From Bacteroidia bacterium (lineage in GTDB: Bacteria; Bacteroidota; Bacteroidia; Bacteroidales; Azobacteroidaceae), in NCBI GenBank assembly GCA_025996865.1, contig BNTV01000071.1:1-25507 (forward strand): a DNA stretch of 25,507 nucleotides. Reading direction: 5' to 3'. Every line of letters starts with the position of its first letter. Position 1 is the stretch's first letter. A model generated the notes under the pieces. That model had not been told where the DNA came from. It searched no databases and saw nothing but the letters and a program-made list of their open reading frames with translations. A program made the translations under genes and the position numbers. Shown piece by piece: positions 17,801-25,507 of the stretch.

Positions 17801-20800
17801 AACTTGGCGCTGACGTTATTGTGCACCCAGAAGATAAAAGTCCACTCGTTGAACGCATAGCCGAGATACTAAAAGAGTATGACTACGCATCAGAGGAGGC
17901 TAAAGCCCCATCAAAAGTAGAACCTACTGATACCGGTACAAAAGATGGCAATAAAACTACTACTCCCGAGGGGCTCCAAAAAGCCTCTACCGATACGAGT
18001 GGCAACTTTGAAGATGTAAACTATAAGATTGAAAGACAGGAAGATAACTCCTGGCATGTATATCATCATCAAAACGGTACGATTGTAAAAGACCTTGGAA
18101 GCTATAAGTCAAAGGATGACGCAGCTAACGCCATGACCGCAGACTTTGATACAAGACCATACCTATGGGATGCTCCGGGAACTAAGGAGTCGAAGCTTAT
18201 CGAAATGATGTATGGAGATATTGAGTACAACCCTAATAATGGCTCATACACAGTCTATGAGGAAGATGAGGACGGTGAGCGCCTGCAGAGCATGGGTACA
18301 TACGGCTCATTAGATGAAGCATTAGCTCCATATATGGCTAAGTACGGGCCGGTCCTTGACGAAAAAGGCCGCCCGATTGATGAGAATTCCTTAGGGGATG
18401 CGCCGGATGCAAAGATGTTATATGACTTTGATAAGGTATTTGAGCTCAAGCCCACTCCAAGAACATCAACCCCTAATAGTAGTGAGAATAATATAGTAGA
18501 GGAGGATGATAAGGCTGAGGCTGAACAGAAAACTCCTGTTGCAGAGGCTAAGACTCCGGAAGAGTTGAGAATCGTAGGACATACTGATAATAATGGAGAG
18601 CAAGCGGGGGAAGGTGCACGACTATTCTTTATGGACGTGTCAAATGGATTCAACCAGATAGACCCTCGCTCCAAACAATTCCAGGTCAAACTACAGAGTA
18701 CGGCGCTCGCTATAGTCAAAGGGATTAAAGAAGGAAAGTCTACGCAAGACATTGTTAAAGATATATCCACCAGCCATAATACGATGATGGTTTTTGGAGA
18801 TAGAAATCAAGGCGTAGTTTCTCATAATCCAATGCACTTGATTATTGATTATGTTCGCGAAATGGTTGATGAACTTAAAAGAGGCAAGTATGATATTTCA
18901 ACCATGTCTATTCAAGAGTTAATCCAGGATGGCTTTATTCCATCAATAGCCGAAACGCTCGAGGACTATATGGAAGATCCTTCCGCATACATGGCAAACA
19001 CGTCCACCGAGAAGCAGAAAATTGAGGATGTTGACGCTACAGATGTTACCAATGCAGAAAAGCGCAAAGTAGAAGATACTGATGCTACTGATGTTACTGA
19101 CAAACAAGAAGAAGATTCTAAATCGTTTGTCGATCGCAATGTAGTGTTTGCTCATACCGATGGCGGATTTGTTGTCGAGAATAAATCAGATGGGGAAGCC
19201 GCTGGTACTCGTGATGACATTAGGAATCTTCTATCTGAGAAGCAGAACTATCTTAGCAACAATAAACACATAATTCCAATAGTAAACATTCCTGGCGATA
19301 CTCGTCGAGATGCACCGGTCGCTTTGTTTAGATATTATAATACCAAAGAAAAGAAGCACTATCTTGTAGCTAAAATATCCGCCAGGGCAGATAGGGGGCT
19401 CGACGATCAACGCAACGGCACAGTGATAGCTTCTATCGAAGATAATGGAAATCTTCCATACGGAACCGAACAGGAATTGCTTGTTGCTGCTATGATGAAG
19501 CATAAGCAGATGCATAAGAAGCGTCCTGGCGTATTCGGCGATATAACCAGCGAGGATATTGCTACTCCCGGCGGAAAAGCCGCCATGTTCCTAAATATAT
19601 TGCTTAGTCAACTTGCAAGCATTAATAACGAAGAGTGGGATGCAAGAAGATTTGTGTTGGAGAATGGGTTTTTTAACATAATTCACGATGGAGCGACAGG
19701 TAGTTTCGATATAGATCCAGGCAAGGATTTTTACCGTACTGGATTTTCTGACATGCGGGATGGCCAAGAGATGAACGGAGTCCCGGTGATGATGTACGAG
19801 GAGGTCAGGAAAGGAGAAAACCTCTTAGTCGCACGCCTATACTCTGCGCCAATAAAGTCCAGAACTTCTGGCAGAGAAGGCGTTTTGTATTTATATATAA
19901 AAAATGCCAAAAATTATCCAAAAGGAACTAAGCAGGCCATGCTGGATGTAGCGCTCGAAAAGTTTAGAGAGATGCACAAGATCACTCCTGATGGTATGGG
20001 CGATCCGGATATTGCCGGTGCCAACTCATTCACCCTGGCCGATGAAGTAGAAAAATACAAATCAAGTCTATCAAAAACTCAAGCCGAACAAAACAAGCCG
20101 AAGAGAGGCGAAAAACAATTTGGCAGAGTCAATGAACATATTAAGGAAGAATTAGCCAAGGGAGAGGAGGCCAACATAGAGGCGCTTGCAGGGGCGATCG
20201 CCAGCTTTAAGATAAATGCCGCCATGGTAGACGAGGCGGATATACGTCAAGAAGTGAAAGATTCTGTAGAGAGAGCCTATGCATGGCTTAAAGAACATGA
20301 TATTGAGCTAATATTTCTTACCGGGCAGTATTATAATGACGGCATGAAGGTTGTTATTAGCCATGTTCAACCGCCTACCGAAGATCTTGATGAAAACTAC
20401 TCTGTGTTAATTGTGAAGACTCGTATGCCGCAGATTAATAAAAACGGCGAAATGATTAAAGCGGCAGTTATAGAAACAAAGCCGGTGCCGGAATCCAAGA
20501 ATGACAGAAGGATTAGAGAGCGTTACGAGAAGGCTATGGAGGAAAATAGGAAGGCTGACGAAGAGCGATCGAAAGACGCAACGACAACAGTAGATCCATA
20601 TACGCAAAGGCAAAGGGAGCACGGGTTGGTTGTTCAGAATGATAATGAGTTTAACAAATACAATGAGGCTGATAATAAATATGAATTTGAAAGGGCTATT
20701 AATGAAATTGGCGAGATTATTCGTTCTGGAAAAGAGCGGGGATTGTCACCTAATCAAATAAGATGGGAGATAGAACAAACGATTACTCTTGATGGGCATG

Positions 20801-23800
20801 ATGTTGCGTCGGGTAGTATGATGATGCTGGCAGTCGTCAAAAGCGCTCTTGATGCTCTTATTGATATTGATTCAAGATTTTCAGAGCAATCGTCAAGAAA
20901 AAGAGAGTTATATCTTCGTATAACAACAGATATTCAGAATCCAGAAAGGATAAATAAGTATATAGAGAAGCAAAGAAAGCCTGTAAACATGAATGCTCAT
21001 GAAGAGGGAATGGAAAAGCAAAATCTGATAGATTATAGTCCTGGCGAAGATATGTCTAAGGAGGTGGTTCAGGGAGATAAATACTCTGGCGAACTTGCCG
21101 AAGAGACAAATGGTATGCTAAAAAACTTCATTGATTATAAATCTGATGATTTTTCCGGCGGGACTATGTCTATATCAACCTACGATCCAGCCGACCCAAT
21201 GATTAAGCACGCTCAAACTCGCTTTAATGACATACTGAATGGTCGCAGCGATAAATCTATATACAGGATTAATAGCCTTCAAGATGTTATTGACGCTTAT
21301 AGGAATGAAGATTCTCTCGCACAACAAGAATGGGAGGATATAGTTCGCTCATTGCCAGTCGATTATGTATTTGAAATTGATGGACAGCGCGGAGTAGTAC
21401 ATCTTGAAGACGAAAGAGATTCTTCTGATCACAAGTTGACTCAGGGAAGGTTATTCGCCAAAAGCATGCTTGCTCAGAGAATACTTGCTGGAAATGGCCA
21501 GCTCGCAATCAACAAAGGAGAGGTAGCGAGAGTTGTCGGTAAATTTAACTTCTTAGACTATAAAGACAAATCAATTCAAGGAAGCGACTTCTCTAAGCCA
21601 CTAACACACCCAGAAATCGATATTCCAATCGTAGATACAGATAATGGATTTGTTATTAAAACTAAAACTGGTGACGCGCCTATTACTCTTGGATATGTAG
21701 ATTGGGATGGTAGAGTGCAATATGGCGGACAAGACGCTGGACTTACAGATGCAAAGAATGGTCAGACTATATTTCTATTTAATAAGAAAGCATCGAAGAC
21801 AGGTTCTTTTGTGTCCGGGATGATGCCATTAAAGAGCAGAAAAGCTTCTCCTGTAGAAGTCGATTTTATCATAAGAATGGTAGCCGGATTGGCATCTGGA
21901 AAGATTGCTAATAAAATTGCTGGCACAGACCTTACGTGGGAAAAGTTTTTGAGTTCACTTATAGCATTCGGACACAGCACGATAGCAGAATCTCCGTCTG
22001 GCGAGAGAGTTCCAGCCAAATTAGATCATCAATTCTATGTGGACTTTTCGAGAAGGAGAATAATGTTTGGTCACCGCGGAAATAATATGCCGTATGACTT
22101 AAAGGTTAATACTGATGGATCTCTAAGCGATGACGATTATGCACTGCTGACGGCCTGGATGAACAATAAGTCTATAGAACTTAATGGAACTCGTCATGTG
22201 TTTGATATGCATAAAGGGAATAACTTAGTTCCTAATAAACCATTTGCATTTGGCAACCACATGGCTGGGTACAAGCTAAAGAATATCCCTACGAGCGTTC
22301 AGTTTGGCGGAATGACGTTAGCTCTTCCATGGGAGATAAAGGATGGAGAGACGGTTGAATCATTCTTAATAAGGAACAGTTTCTTTGAAACTAACTTGAC
22401 GCCCAATGAGCCTATCGTTAAGTCTGGTGCATTATTATTCTCACCAGTCGGCGAAATATCTGTGCCTAAAAGTAAATACGCAAGGCGTAGGGAGATTGGC
22501 GAGGAATCTAAAGCAGAAGAGAGAAGAGTCTTGTATCAAGAGAAATTTGTTACGCCAAATACTAAATATGACGCCAAGACAAGAGGCTGGGATGTAGTTC
22601 TTGGATCTGAAATTGGCGATACGGTGATATTTGAGCGAGCAAAAGGCGATCCAATCCACTATATCAATAAAGCTGGCGATAACATGGCCGCTCACATGAT
22701 TGAGCTTAGCGAGGTAGCTGCATTACATGGACTAAAAGGTTCTTTCTGGAATATGGAGAGCTTTACATACGCAACAAGAGTCGCCAAGGAGAAAGAGAGT
22801 GTACCAGAGATTACTGTAGATTTAACCCATTCTGGGGCTGATTCTACAAATGCAAAGGAGCGAGTGCTGCCTATTATAGATCCAGAATCTCCTAATGAGA
22901 TGAAGGGACGATTAACTGAATCTCAAAAGGCCGAAGAATTCCTAAAACAACTCCTGCCGACTAAAGAAGAGCCCAAGTCAAAACTGCCAGAAACTACACC
23001 CCCTGTATCTAAACTCGAATTGATGCAGTATGCTGGTACTATTATATATACGATAGATGATTCTATTGAGAAGGGGATTCCTTTTACAGAGGATGACTTA
23101 AATCTATATATCGATACTATTGCCGATTCTGAGGATGATAGAGACTACATCAGGGAATTGGTGCTAAAAGATAATAGGAGGCTTAATTATGTGCTTGGCA
23201 TAACGGATTCTCCAACAGAAACCATAATAGAAGAAGCTCCTAAAGGAGTCAAAGCTATTCCGAGCGAATCTATTAGCAAGCTAAAGAATGCAAAAGCAAT
23301 AGAGGCTGCGAATACAATCAATACAATGCTTTCTCAATTGAGCGAGTATGGAGTTGAAAAGACCGTAGCCAGCTATATGAATGCTAAGAATCTTCCTAAC
23401 AAAAAACAATTGCGCGAAGACATCACTTCCTTTGTAAAGTCGCTTGAAGATTTTAATCCAAACAATATCGATGAAAGGGAATTTGATAGATCGTATAGAG
23501 ATAGCGAGGCGCACGAAGTTGTTTTAGAGAGACTCGACAAGGACTACTTCCCGTTCTCAGCCAAACAAGCTGGCCTTGAGCGCAATCAAGCTAAGTTTGA
23601 CGAAGAGGTGGCCGAGGTTAGGCGTATGCTCGGAGACAAAGTGGCTGACAATATAGAGATAGTAAACGAGCGCATTAAGCCGAATGATGGCTCTGCCGTA
23701 CTGGTTGCGCAATCTACCAAGGAAGGCGAATTCGCAGAAGTGTATAGCTTTGAGAGCGTCCTATTTGATGGAGATCCTATTGATATATACGGCGTGCTTA

Positions 23801-25507
23801 CAGAGCACGGAATGAAGTTATGGTCTGAGGCCGAAGAGGGCACCGCATACCATGAGTCATACCACAGAGTAGAGCTTGTGTACCTTAATGAGAAACAAAG
23901 AAAGAGGCTGTACGATCAGGTTCGCAAAGAGAAAGGAAAAGAGAAATATACTGACAAGATGGCCAGTGAAGTATTGGCTGAAAGATTTAGGCATTTAGTG
24001 CTTAAAAGAGCGAGTGCGAGAATTAACAAGAATGACAACCTGATTACCAGGGTACTGAAATCTATTTACAGATTCACGGGCTGGGTTGCCTACTTGGTCC
24101 AACGCACAACAGTCTTTAAAGATCAGAAATCACTATTCAATGCTATTTATAACGGACATTTCAGGTATAATAAAGCTCGAGATATTAAGTCTGACGCAAA
24201 TAAGTATACTGCCTATAGCGCCAAGCTCAAATCATTTCAATACATTTCTGGCGCTGCCGCGGAGAGCGAAATTGTCAGGACGCTTGGGGATATTATGGTA
24301 TCGCACGTTGATGACGATGGCAACTTGAGCGCAAAGAGGATGGTTGATTATGTAGCGAGATTTATTGGTGCGATACAAAAAGATGGTGATAATTATCATT
24401 CGGCGGAAGATCTTGAACTGGCAATACTAACCGCCAAAGAGGTATTCCGTAACATGAATTACTTTGCTGAAAAAGTCTCAGATTATATGAGTAGGAAATA
24501 TAACGTAGATTTATATAATGACTTAGACAATGACATTGATGATATTACCGACGCATTCGATGATTCGCCAATGATGTCTCCCGCTGAGCTTGGATGGATA
24601 TTTAAAGCTCACAATAGAGATACTAACAAAGAAGATATATCAAGGACGGCTTCTCGACTTGTCGCGTCTGTAATCAACTCTTTAAGGAGGGATTCGTCGG
24701 TAAATCCGGTTACTGGCCTTCCAGTTATGGAATCATCATCAAGAGCATGGTACGAGATTCCTAATGAATTATATGGGGTAAAAGATATTCCTACTATGTT
24801 AGATGAGATAGAGAGGTTGTCGAAAGAGCCTGAGTATTTGCGATACTTTCCAAACGGGGATGTAGATCCAATCAACATGTGGACATCTCTACTAAAAAGG
24901 ATAAAAGCTATGCCACCCGAACATCAGCGACTATTCATCAATACGATTAGATTGTATGAGAATGAGTATGCGCAATTTAGTGAGGAGGGATTTGGCAAGA
25001 GTAAGAAGTCTATGAAGATGTACGAGCCGTATAGAGAGTTCAAGCAGATTAAAGACTCCTGGAATATTAAATTTATATCCAGTGGTACGATAACGAATGA
25101 AAGTCTCGAGCATGCAGACCAGACTCTGGATGCGATTGATGCGATGATTAAGAATATGCCAGCGGCGAATCCCGAAGAAACTATTGGAACGATTATGTCC
25201 GTACTGACAAGAGTACTTGGTTCACTTGGGTTTTCCGGCGTATCAACCAACGCGCTGTATCAACTACTCGGATCTACAGAGGGAATGGACAAGGAGGAGA
25301 TAACCGGGGCACTGAATGAATTTTTAAACAAAACCTCAAAGATAATTCCATCCATACGATTTATTCAGAAGAAGCTAATAAATAAAGAGACTGGCACTTT
25401 GTGGAACTCTACTCATATAGGCAAGAAGAGGCCAAAGAAGATTGATTTTATTAATTATCTACCAATGGCCAGCATTCTCGCAAAGGCTGTAGCTATTGAC
25501 CTTGGCA
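14887..25507 (+). CDS. Giant multidomain virion protein (partial, runs off window; ejection/RNA-polymerase-locus polyprotein)
   Basis: An open frame of 3540 codons with no stop to the window edge; I checked many of its lines codon by codon. The start is the ATG sharing one base with the previous TAA. Regions: 1-330 mixed; 355-610 with several hydrophobic helices (about 356-373, 440-450, 467-484, 595-610), like internal virion/ejection proteins; 610-1000 helical; 1044-1153 two related beta-type repeats; acidic and Pro/Thr linkers near 1000-1035, 1170-1210 and 1379-1410; large beta-rich regions at about 1415-2700; Pro-rich linker near 2690-2705; and a HExxH zincin-like site at 2989-2993. In crAss-like phages the virion RNA polymerase is encoded here, often within giant chains. 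No polymerase DxDGD motif is visible in this part, so that role is expected from position, not shown. The 3' end is missing. Confidence 0.9.
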   Translation, partial: MNNREFGAKMNMLESKIRSEIEAGRARDFASKRYLANTSPSMMFDELNKERGLSPAQQDRFAHNYLVKAMTDPENTWIDESPTLAHFTKNDKADMGAYLENAENSGWMGAHTGNQRFVTKLGIGQVRTGDNIVIPNAKDDVDNLHQKYTDKGYEILTNEDGKTIASNDGATVLNLGTAQQIDRFMKGEGNFKLYDKFGTTAVVGRNDLAALNPLYKHEVSTVLVPYVDENTGETRMRREIASGETMRAIKDGSKAMVSAYTNKPIGGQWWNNAIALTGQTLESIPSGVYSVSNAISHLPGMGPLESLTYRDRFHRDSKMELSQLESSVANKDFGSALHETNNPGMWRSNAAFGKAMGGVAGSLLSFMAAGRVAKLGAKGLASVGKAAGRMNLAKAGETGEKIVKAIEAADVVIPTAEKTNAVVGWMKGLKDLYTSVDGVGMLAAGMSMNVPEAYNEALNNGVDHDDAAMIGLAYGAVATFIETATGANVEKMLIGSAGKNAIIRGIINTYKADAKSIMNPTVLAAIGKEWMEKVAKDPKVWRLALVSAGQEALEEGSQFTAQQGINALYDMATGNDKFQDWTTGEFISELLDNSAMGVLGAGMMVPGMLIGQRRDKSLDRDYINREIVAGNTMGLLDAITKDMGSDKISEEAARQMIADITNAKQIWDSAPQEFAYLHDIPDTGKRNHLAGQILGRLADLQTFEQNGYEAQAVPAGEGSKKPDGYPVHNNYAHLERLARSLMTDPLTLPDGEESPVGILFRDRLIKAQTDGHSGQHMIDLANTVGTAANIQNVAGDAIYKAIKDYNKDKEDPKDKISQRDPRIAELLKEVTNTGIHYSVYKKYSKDWFDYAKNKIINDKRLATLEGEPSPESMELSNKFQRLIDGMFKNLLVPKNLDFNDELKAYKELLPRISEAVQKAFITEEIEKDRKLTHDEFDVLDDAIAVYQQAILQRLLSDIVTQEVLRDLGIDKKLGADVIVHPEDKSPLVERIAEILKEYDYASEEAKAPSKVEPTDTGTKDGNKTTTPEGLQKASTDTSGNFEDVNYKIERQEDNSWHVYHHQNGTIVKDLGSYKSKDDAANAMTADFDTRPYLWDAPGTKESKLIEMMYGDIEYNPNNGSYTVYEEDEDGERLQSMGTYGSLDEALAPYMAKYGPVLDEKGRPIDENSLGDAPDAKMLYDFDKVFELKPTPRTSTPNSSENNIVEEDDKAEAEQKTPVAEAKTPEELRIVGHTDNNGEQAGEGARLFFMDVSNGFNQIDPRSKQFQVKLQSTALAIVKGIKEGKSTQDIVKDISTSHNTMMVFGDRNQGVVSHNPMHLIIDYVREMVDELKRGKYDISTMSIQELIQDGFIPSIAETLEDYMEDPSAYMANTSTEKQKIEDVDATDVTNAEKRKVEDTDATDVTDKQEEDSKSFVDRNVVFAHTDGGFVVENKSDGEAAGTRDDIRNLLSEKQNYLSNNKHIIPIVNIPGDTRRDAPVALFRYYNTKEKKHYLVAKISARADRGLDDQRNGTVIASIEDNGNLPYGTEQELLVAAMMKHKQMHKKRPGVFGDITSEDIATPGGKAAMFLNILLSQLASINNEEWDARRFVLENGFFNIIHDGATGSFDIDPGKDFYRTGFSDMRDGQEMNGVPVMMYEEVRKGENLLVARLYSAPIKSRTSGREGVLYLYIKNAKNYPKGTKQAMLDVALEKFREMHKITPDGMGDPDIAGANSFTLADEVEKYKSSLSKTQAEQNKPKRGEKQFGRVNEHIKEELAKGEEANIEALAGAIASFKINAAMVDEADIRQEVKDSVERAYAWLKEHDIELIFLTGQYYNDGMKVVISHVQPPTEDLDENYSVLIVKTRMPQINKNGEMIKAAVIETKPVPESKNDRRIRERYEKAMEENRKADEERSKDATTTVDPYTQRQREHGLVVQNDNEFNKYNEADNKYEFERAINEIGEIIRSGKERGLSPNQIRWEIEQTITLDGHDVASGSMMMLAVVKSALDALIDIDSRFSEQSSRKRELYLRITTDIQNPERINKYIEKQRKPVNMNAHEEGMEKQNLIDYSPGEDMSKEVVQGDKYSGELAEETNGMLKNFIDYKSDDFSGGTMSISTYDPADPMIKHAQTRFNDILNGRSDKSIYRINSLQDVIDAYRNEDSLAQQEWEDIVRSLPVDYVFEIDGQRGVVHLEDERDSSDHKLTQGRLFAKSMLAQRILAGNGQLAINKGEVARVVGKFNFLDYKDKSIQGSDFSKPLTHPEIDIPIVDTDNGFVIKTKTGDAPITLGYVDWDGRVQYGGQDAGLTDAKNGQTIFLFNKKASKTGSFVSGMMPLKSRKASPVEVDFIIRMVAGLASGKIANKIAGTDLTWEKFLSSLIAFGHSTIAESPSGERVPAKLDHQFYVDFSRRRIMFGHRGNNMPYDLKVNTDGSLSDDDYALLTAWMNNKSIELNGTRHVFDMHKGNNLVPNKPFAFGNHMAGYKLKNIPTSVQFGGMTLALPWEIKDGETVESFLIRNSFFETNLTPNEPIVKSGALLFSPVGEISVPKSKYARRREIGEESKAEERRVLYQEKFVTPNTKYDAKTRGWDVVLGSEIGDTVIFERAKGDPIHYINKAGDNMAAHMIELSEVAALHGLKGSFWNMESFTYATRVAKEKESVPEITVDLTHSGADSTNAKERVLPIIDPESPNEMKGRLTESQKAEEFLKQLLPTKEEPKSKLPETTPPVSKLELMQYAGTIIYTIDDSIEKGIPFTEDDLNLYIDTIADSEDDRDYIRELVLKDNRRLNYVLGITDSPTETIIEEAPKGVKAIPSESISKLKNAKAIEAANTINTMLSQLSEYGVEKTVASYMNAKNLPNKKQLREDITSFVKSLEDFNPNNIDEREFDRSYRDSEAHEVVLERLDKDYFPFSAKQAGLERNQAKFDEEVAEVRRMLGDKVADNIEIVNERIKPNDGSAVLVAQSTKEGEFAEVYSFESVLFDGDPIDIYGVLTEHGMKLWSEAEEGTAYHESYHRVELVYLNEKQRKRLYDQVRKEKGKEKYTDKMASEVLAERFRHLVLKRASARINKNDNLITRVLKSIYRFTGWVAYLVQRTTVFKDQKSLFNAIYNGHFRYNKARDIKSDANKYTAYSAKLKSFQYISGAAAESEIVRTLGDIMVSHVDDDGNLSAKRMVDYVARFIGAIQKDGDNYHSAEDLELAILTAKEVFRNMNYFAEKVSDYMSRKYNVDLYNDLDNDIDDITDAFDDSPMMSPAELGWIFKAHNRDTNKEDISRTASRLVASVINSLRRDSSVNPVTGLPVMESSSRAWYEIPNELYGVKDIPTMLDEIERLSKEPEYLRYFPNGDVDPINMWTSLLKRIKAMPPEHQRLFINTIRLYENEYAQFSEEGFGKSKKSMKMYEPYREFKQIKDSWNIKFISSGTITNESLEHADQTLDAIDAMIKNMPAANPEETIGTIMSVLTRVLGSLGFSGVSTNALYQLLGSTEGMDKEEITGALNEFLNKTSKIIPSIRFIQKKLINKETGTLWNSTHIGKKRPKKIDFINYLPMASILAKAVAIDLG
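18016..18345 (+). repeat. Two tandem related domains inside the giant protein
   Basis: Residues 1044-1086 and 1110-1153 of the giant ORF align with matching positions: I1048/I1112, E1049/E1113, W1056/Y1121, V1058/V1123, Y1059/Y1124, G1064/G1130, G1071/G1137, Y1073/Y1139, S1075/S1141, D1077/D1143 and A1079/A1145. Each unit is about 40 aa with a strand-turn-strand then helix pattern. The DNA is not similar, so the duplication is old. Function unknown, perhaps a binding or spacer module. Confidence 0.55.
19021..19113 (+). repeat. Short acidic tandem repeat in the giant protein
   Basis: Residues 1379-1394 and 1395-1409 repeat a 15-16-aa acidic unit with the core (I/V)ED(V/T)DATDVT, while the DNA differs by several bases between copies. 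It sits in an Asp/Glu/Lys-rich linker between two folded regions and probably forms a flexible spacer. Confidence 0.6.
23845..23985 (+). other. Zincin-like metallopeptidase site in the giant protein
   Basis: Residues 2987-2996 read AYHESYHRVE: H2989, E2990 and H2993 form a HExxH zinc site, with the glutamate as catalytic base. About 35 residues on, ASEVLAERFRHL (E3028, E3032) offers a glutamate third ligand, as in gluzincins. The hydrophobic residues before and after HExxH fit an active-site helix. It could cut the giant chain or host proteins. The family is recognised by motif only. Confidence 0.6.

Noticed and set aside
18255..18770. Minus-strand 171-codon ORF, Ser-rich
   Set aside because: Shadow of Glu/Asp-rich linkers in the giant gene; no recognisable domain.
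18421..24330. Search for an RNA polymerase DxDGD motif in the giant protein
   Set aside because: Near matches such as VDWDGR and VDDDGN lack the full motif and context, so no polymerase domain is claimed in this window.

Overview
The window looks like part of the virion and lysis gene block of a tailed gut phage of the Crassvirales (crAss-like phages) that infects a Bacteroidota host. Four things support this. All genes run on the + strand, packed with 1-26 nt overlaps or gaps of a few bases. The base composition is AT-rich, with many ATA, AGA and AGG codons. The order ring proteins, 1628-aa stabilization/muzzle protein, two cargo-type proteins, then a giant multidomain ORF is the crAss-like late module. 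Several small proteins resemble Bacteroidota families (H1-like Hc1, DUF5675). No integrase, IS element, CRISPR array, rRNA or tRNA was seen. The standard bacterial code fits every frame.

Layout. (1) 33-1873 is a probable lysis or envelope cassette: a three-helix membrane protein (holin candidate), two proteins with one N-terminal membrane helix and a coiled coil, and a DUF5675 protein with a YkuD-like His/Cys motif. (2) 1848-2995 is a nucleoid-protein segment: a Dps-family ferritin with an intact ferroxidase site and a Bacteroidota-type histone H1-like protein. Between them lies about 400 nt with only small doubtful ORFs, one of which is open only after a -1 shift at a run of seven A. (3) 3052-4029 is a phage tail-type lysozyme, preceded by a hairpin. 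(4) 4026-6232 holds three head-tail ring proteins. (5) 6219-11105 is the muzzle/tail-stabilization protein. (6) 11107-14887 holds two cargo/ejection-type proteins. (7) 14887 to the window end is one uninterrupted ORF of at least 3540 codons that runs off the edge. It starts with an ejection-protein-like region with hydrophobic helices, continues through linker-separated domains with internal repeats, and carries a HExxH zincin-like site near residue 2989. In related phages the virion RNA polymerase is encoded here. No DxDGD polymerase motif is visible in the part present, so the catalytic domain, if there is one, lies beyond the edge.

Working together. Ring and muzzle proteins would form the neck and short tail. 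The two cargo proteins and the giant protein would be packed in the virion and ejected into the host, with the zincin possibly cutting the giant chain. The lysozyme could act in entry or lysis, and the membrane cassette with DUF5675 in host lysis. Dps and the H1-like protein could condense or protect DNA. Functions past family recognition are inference.
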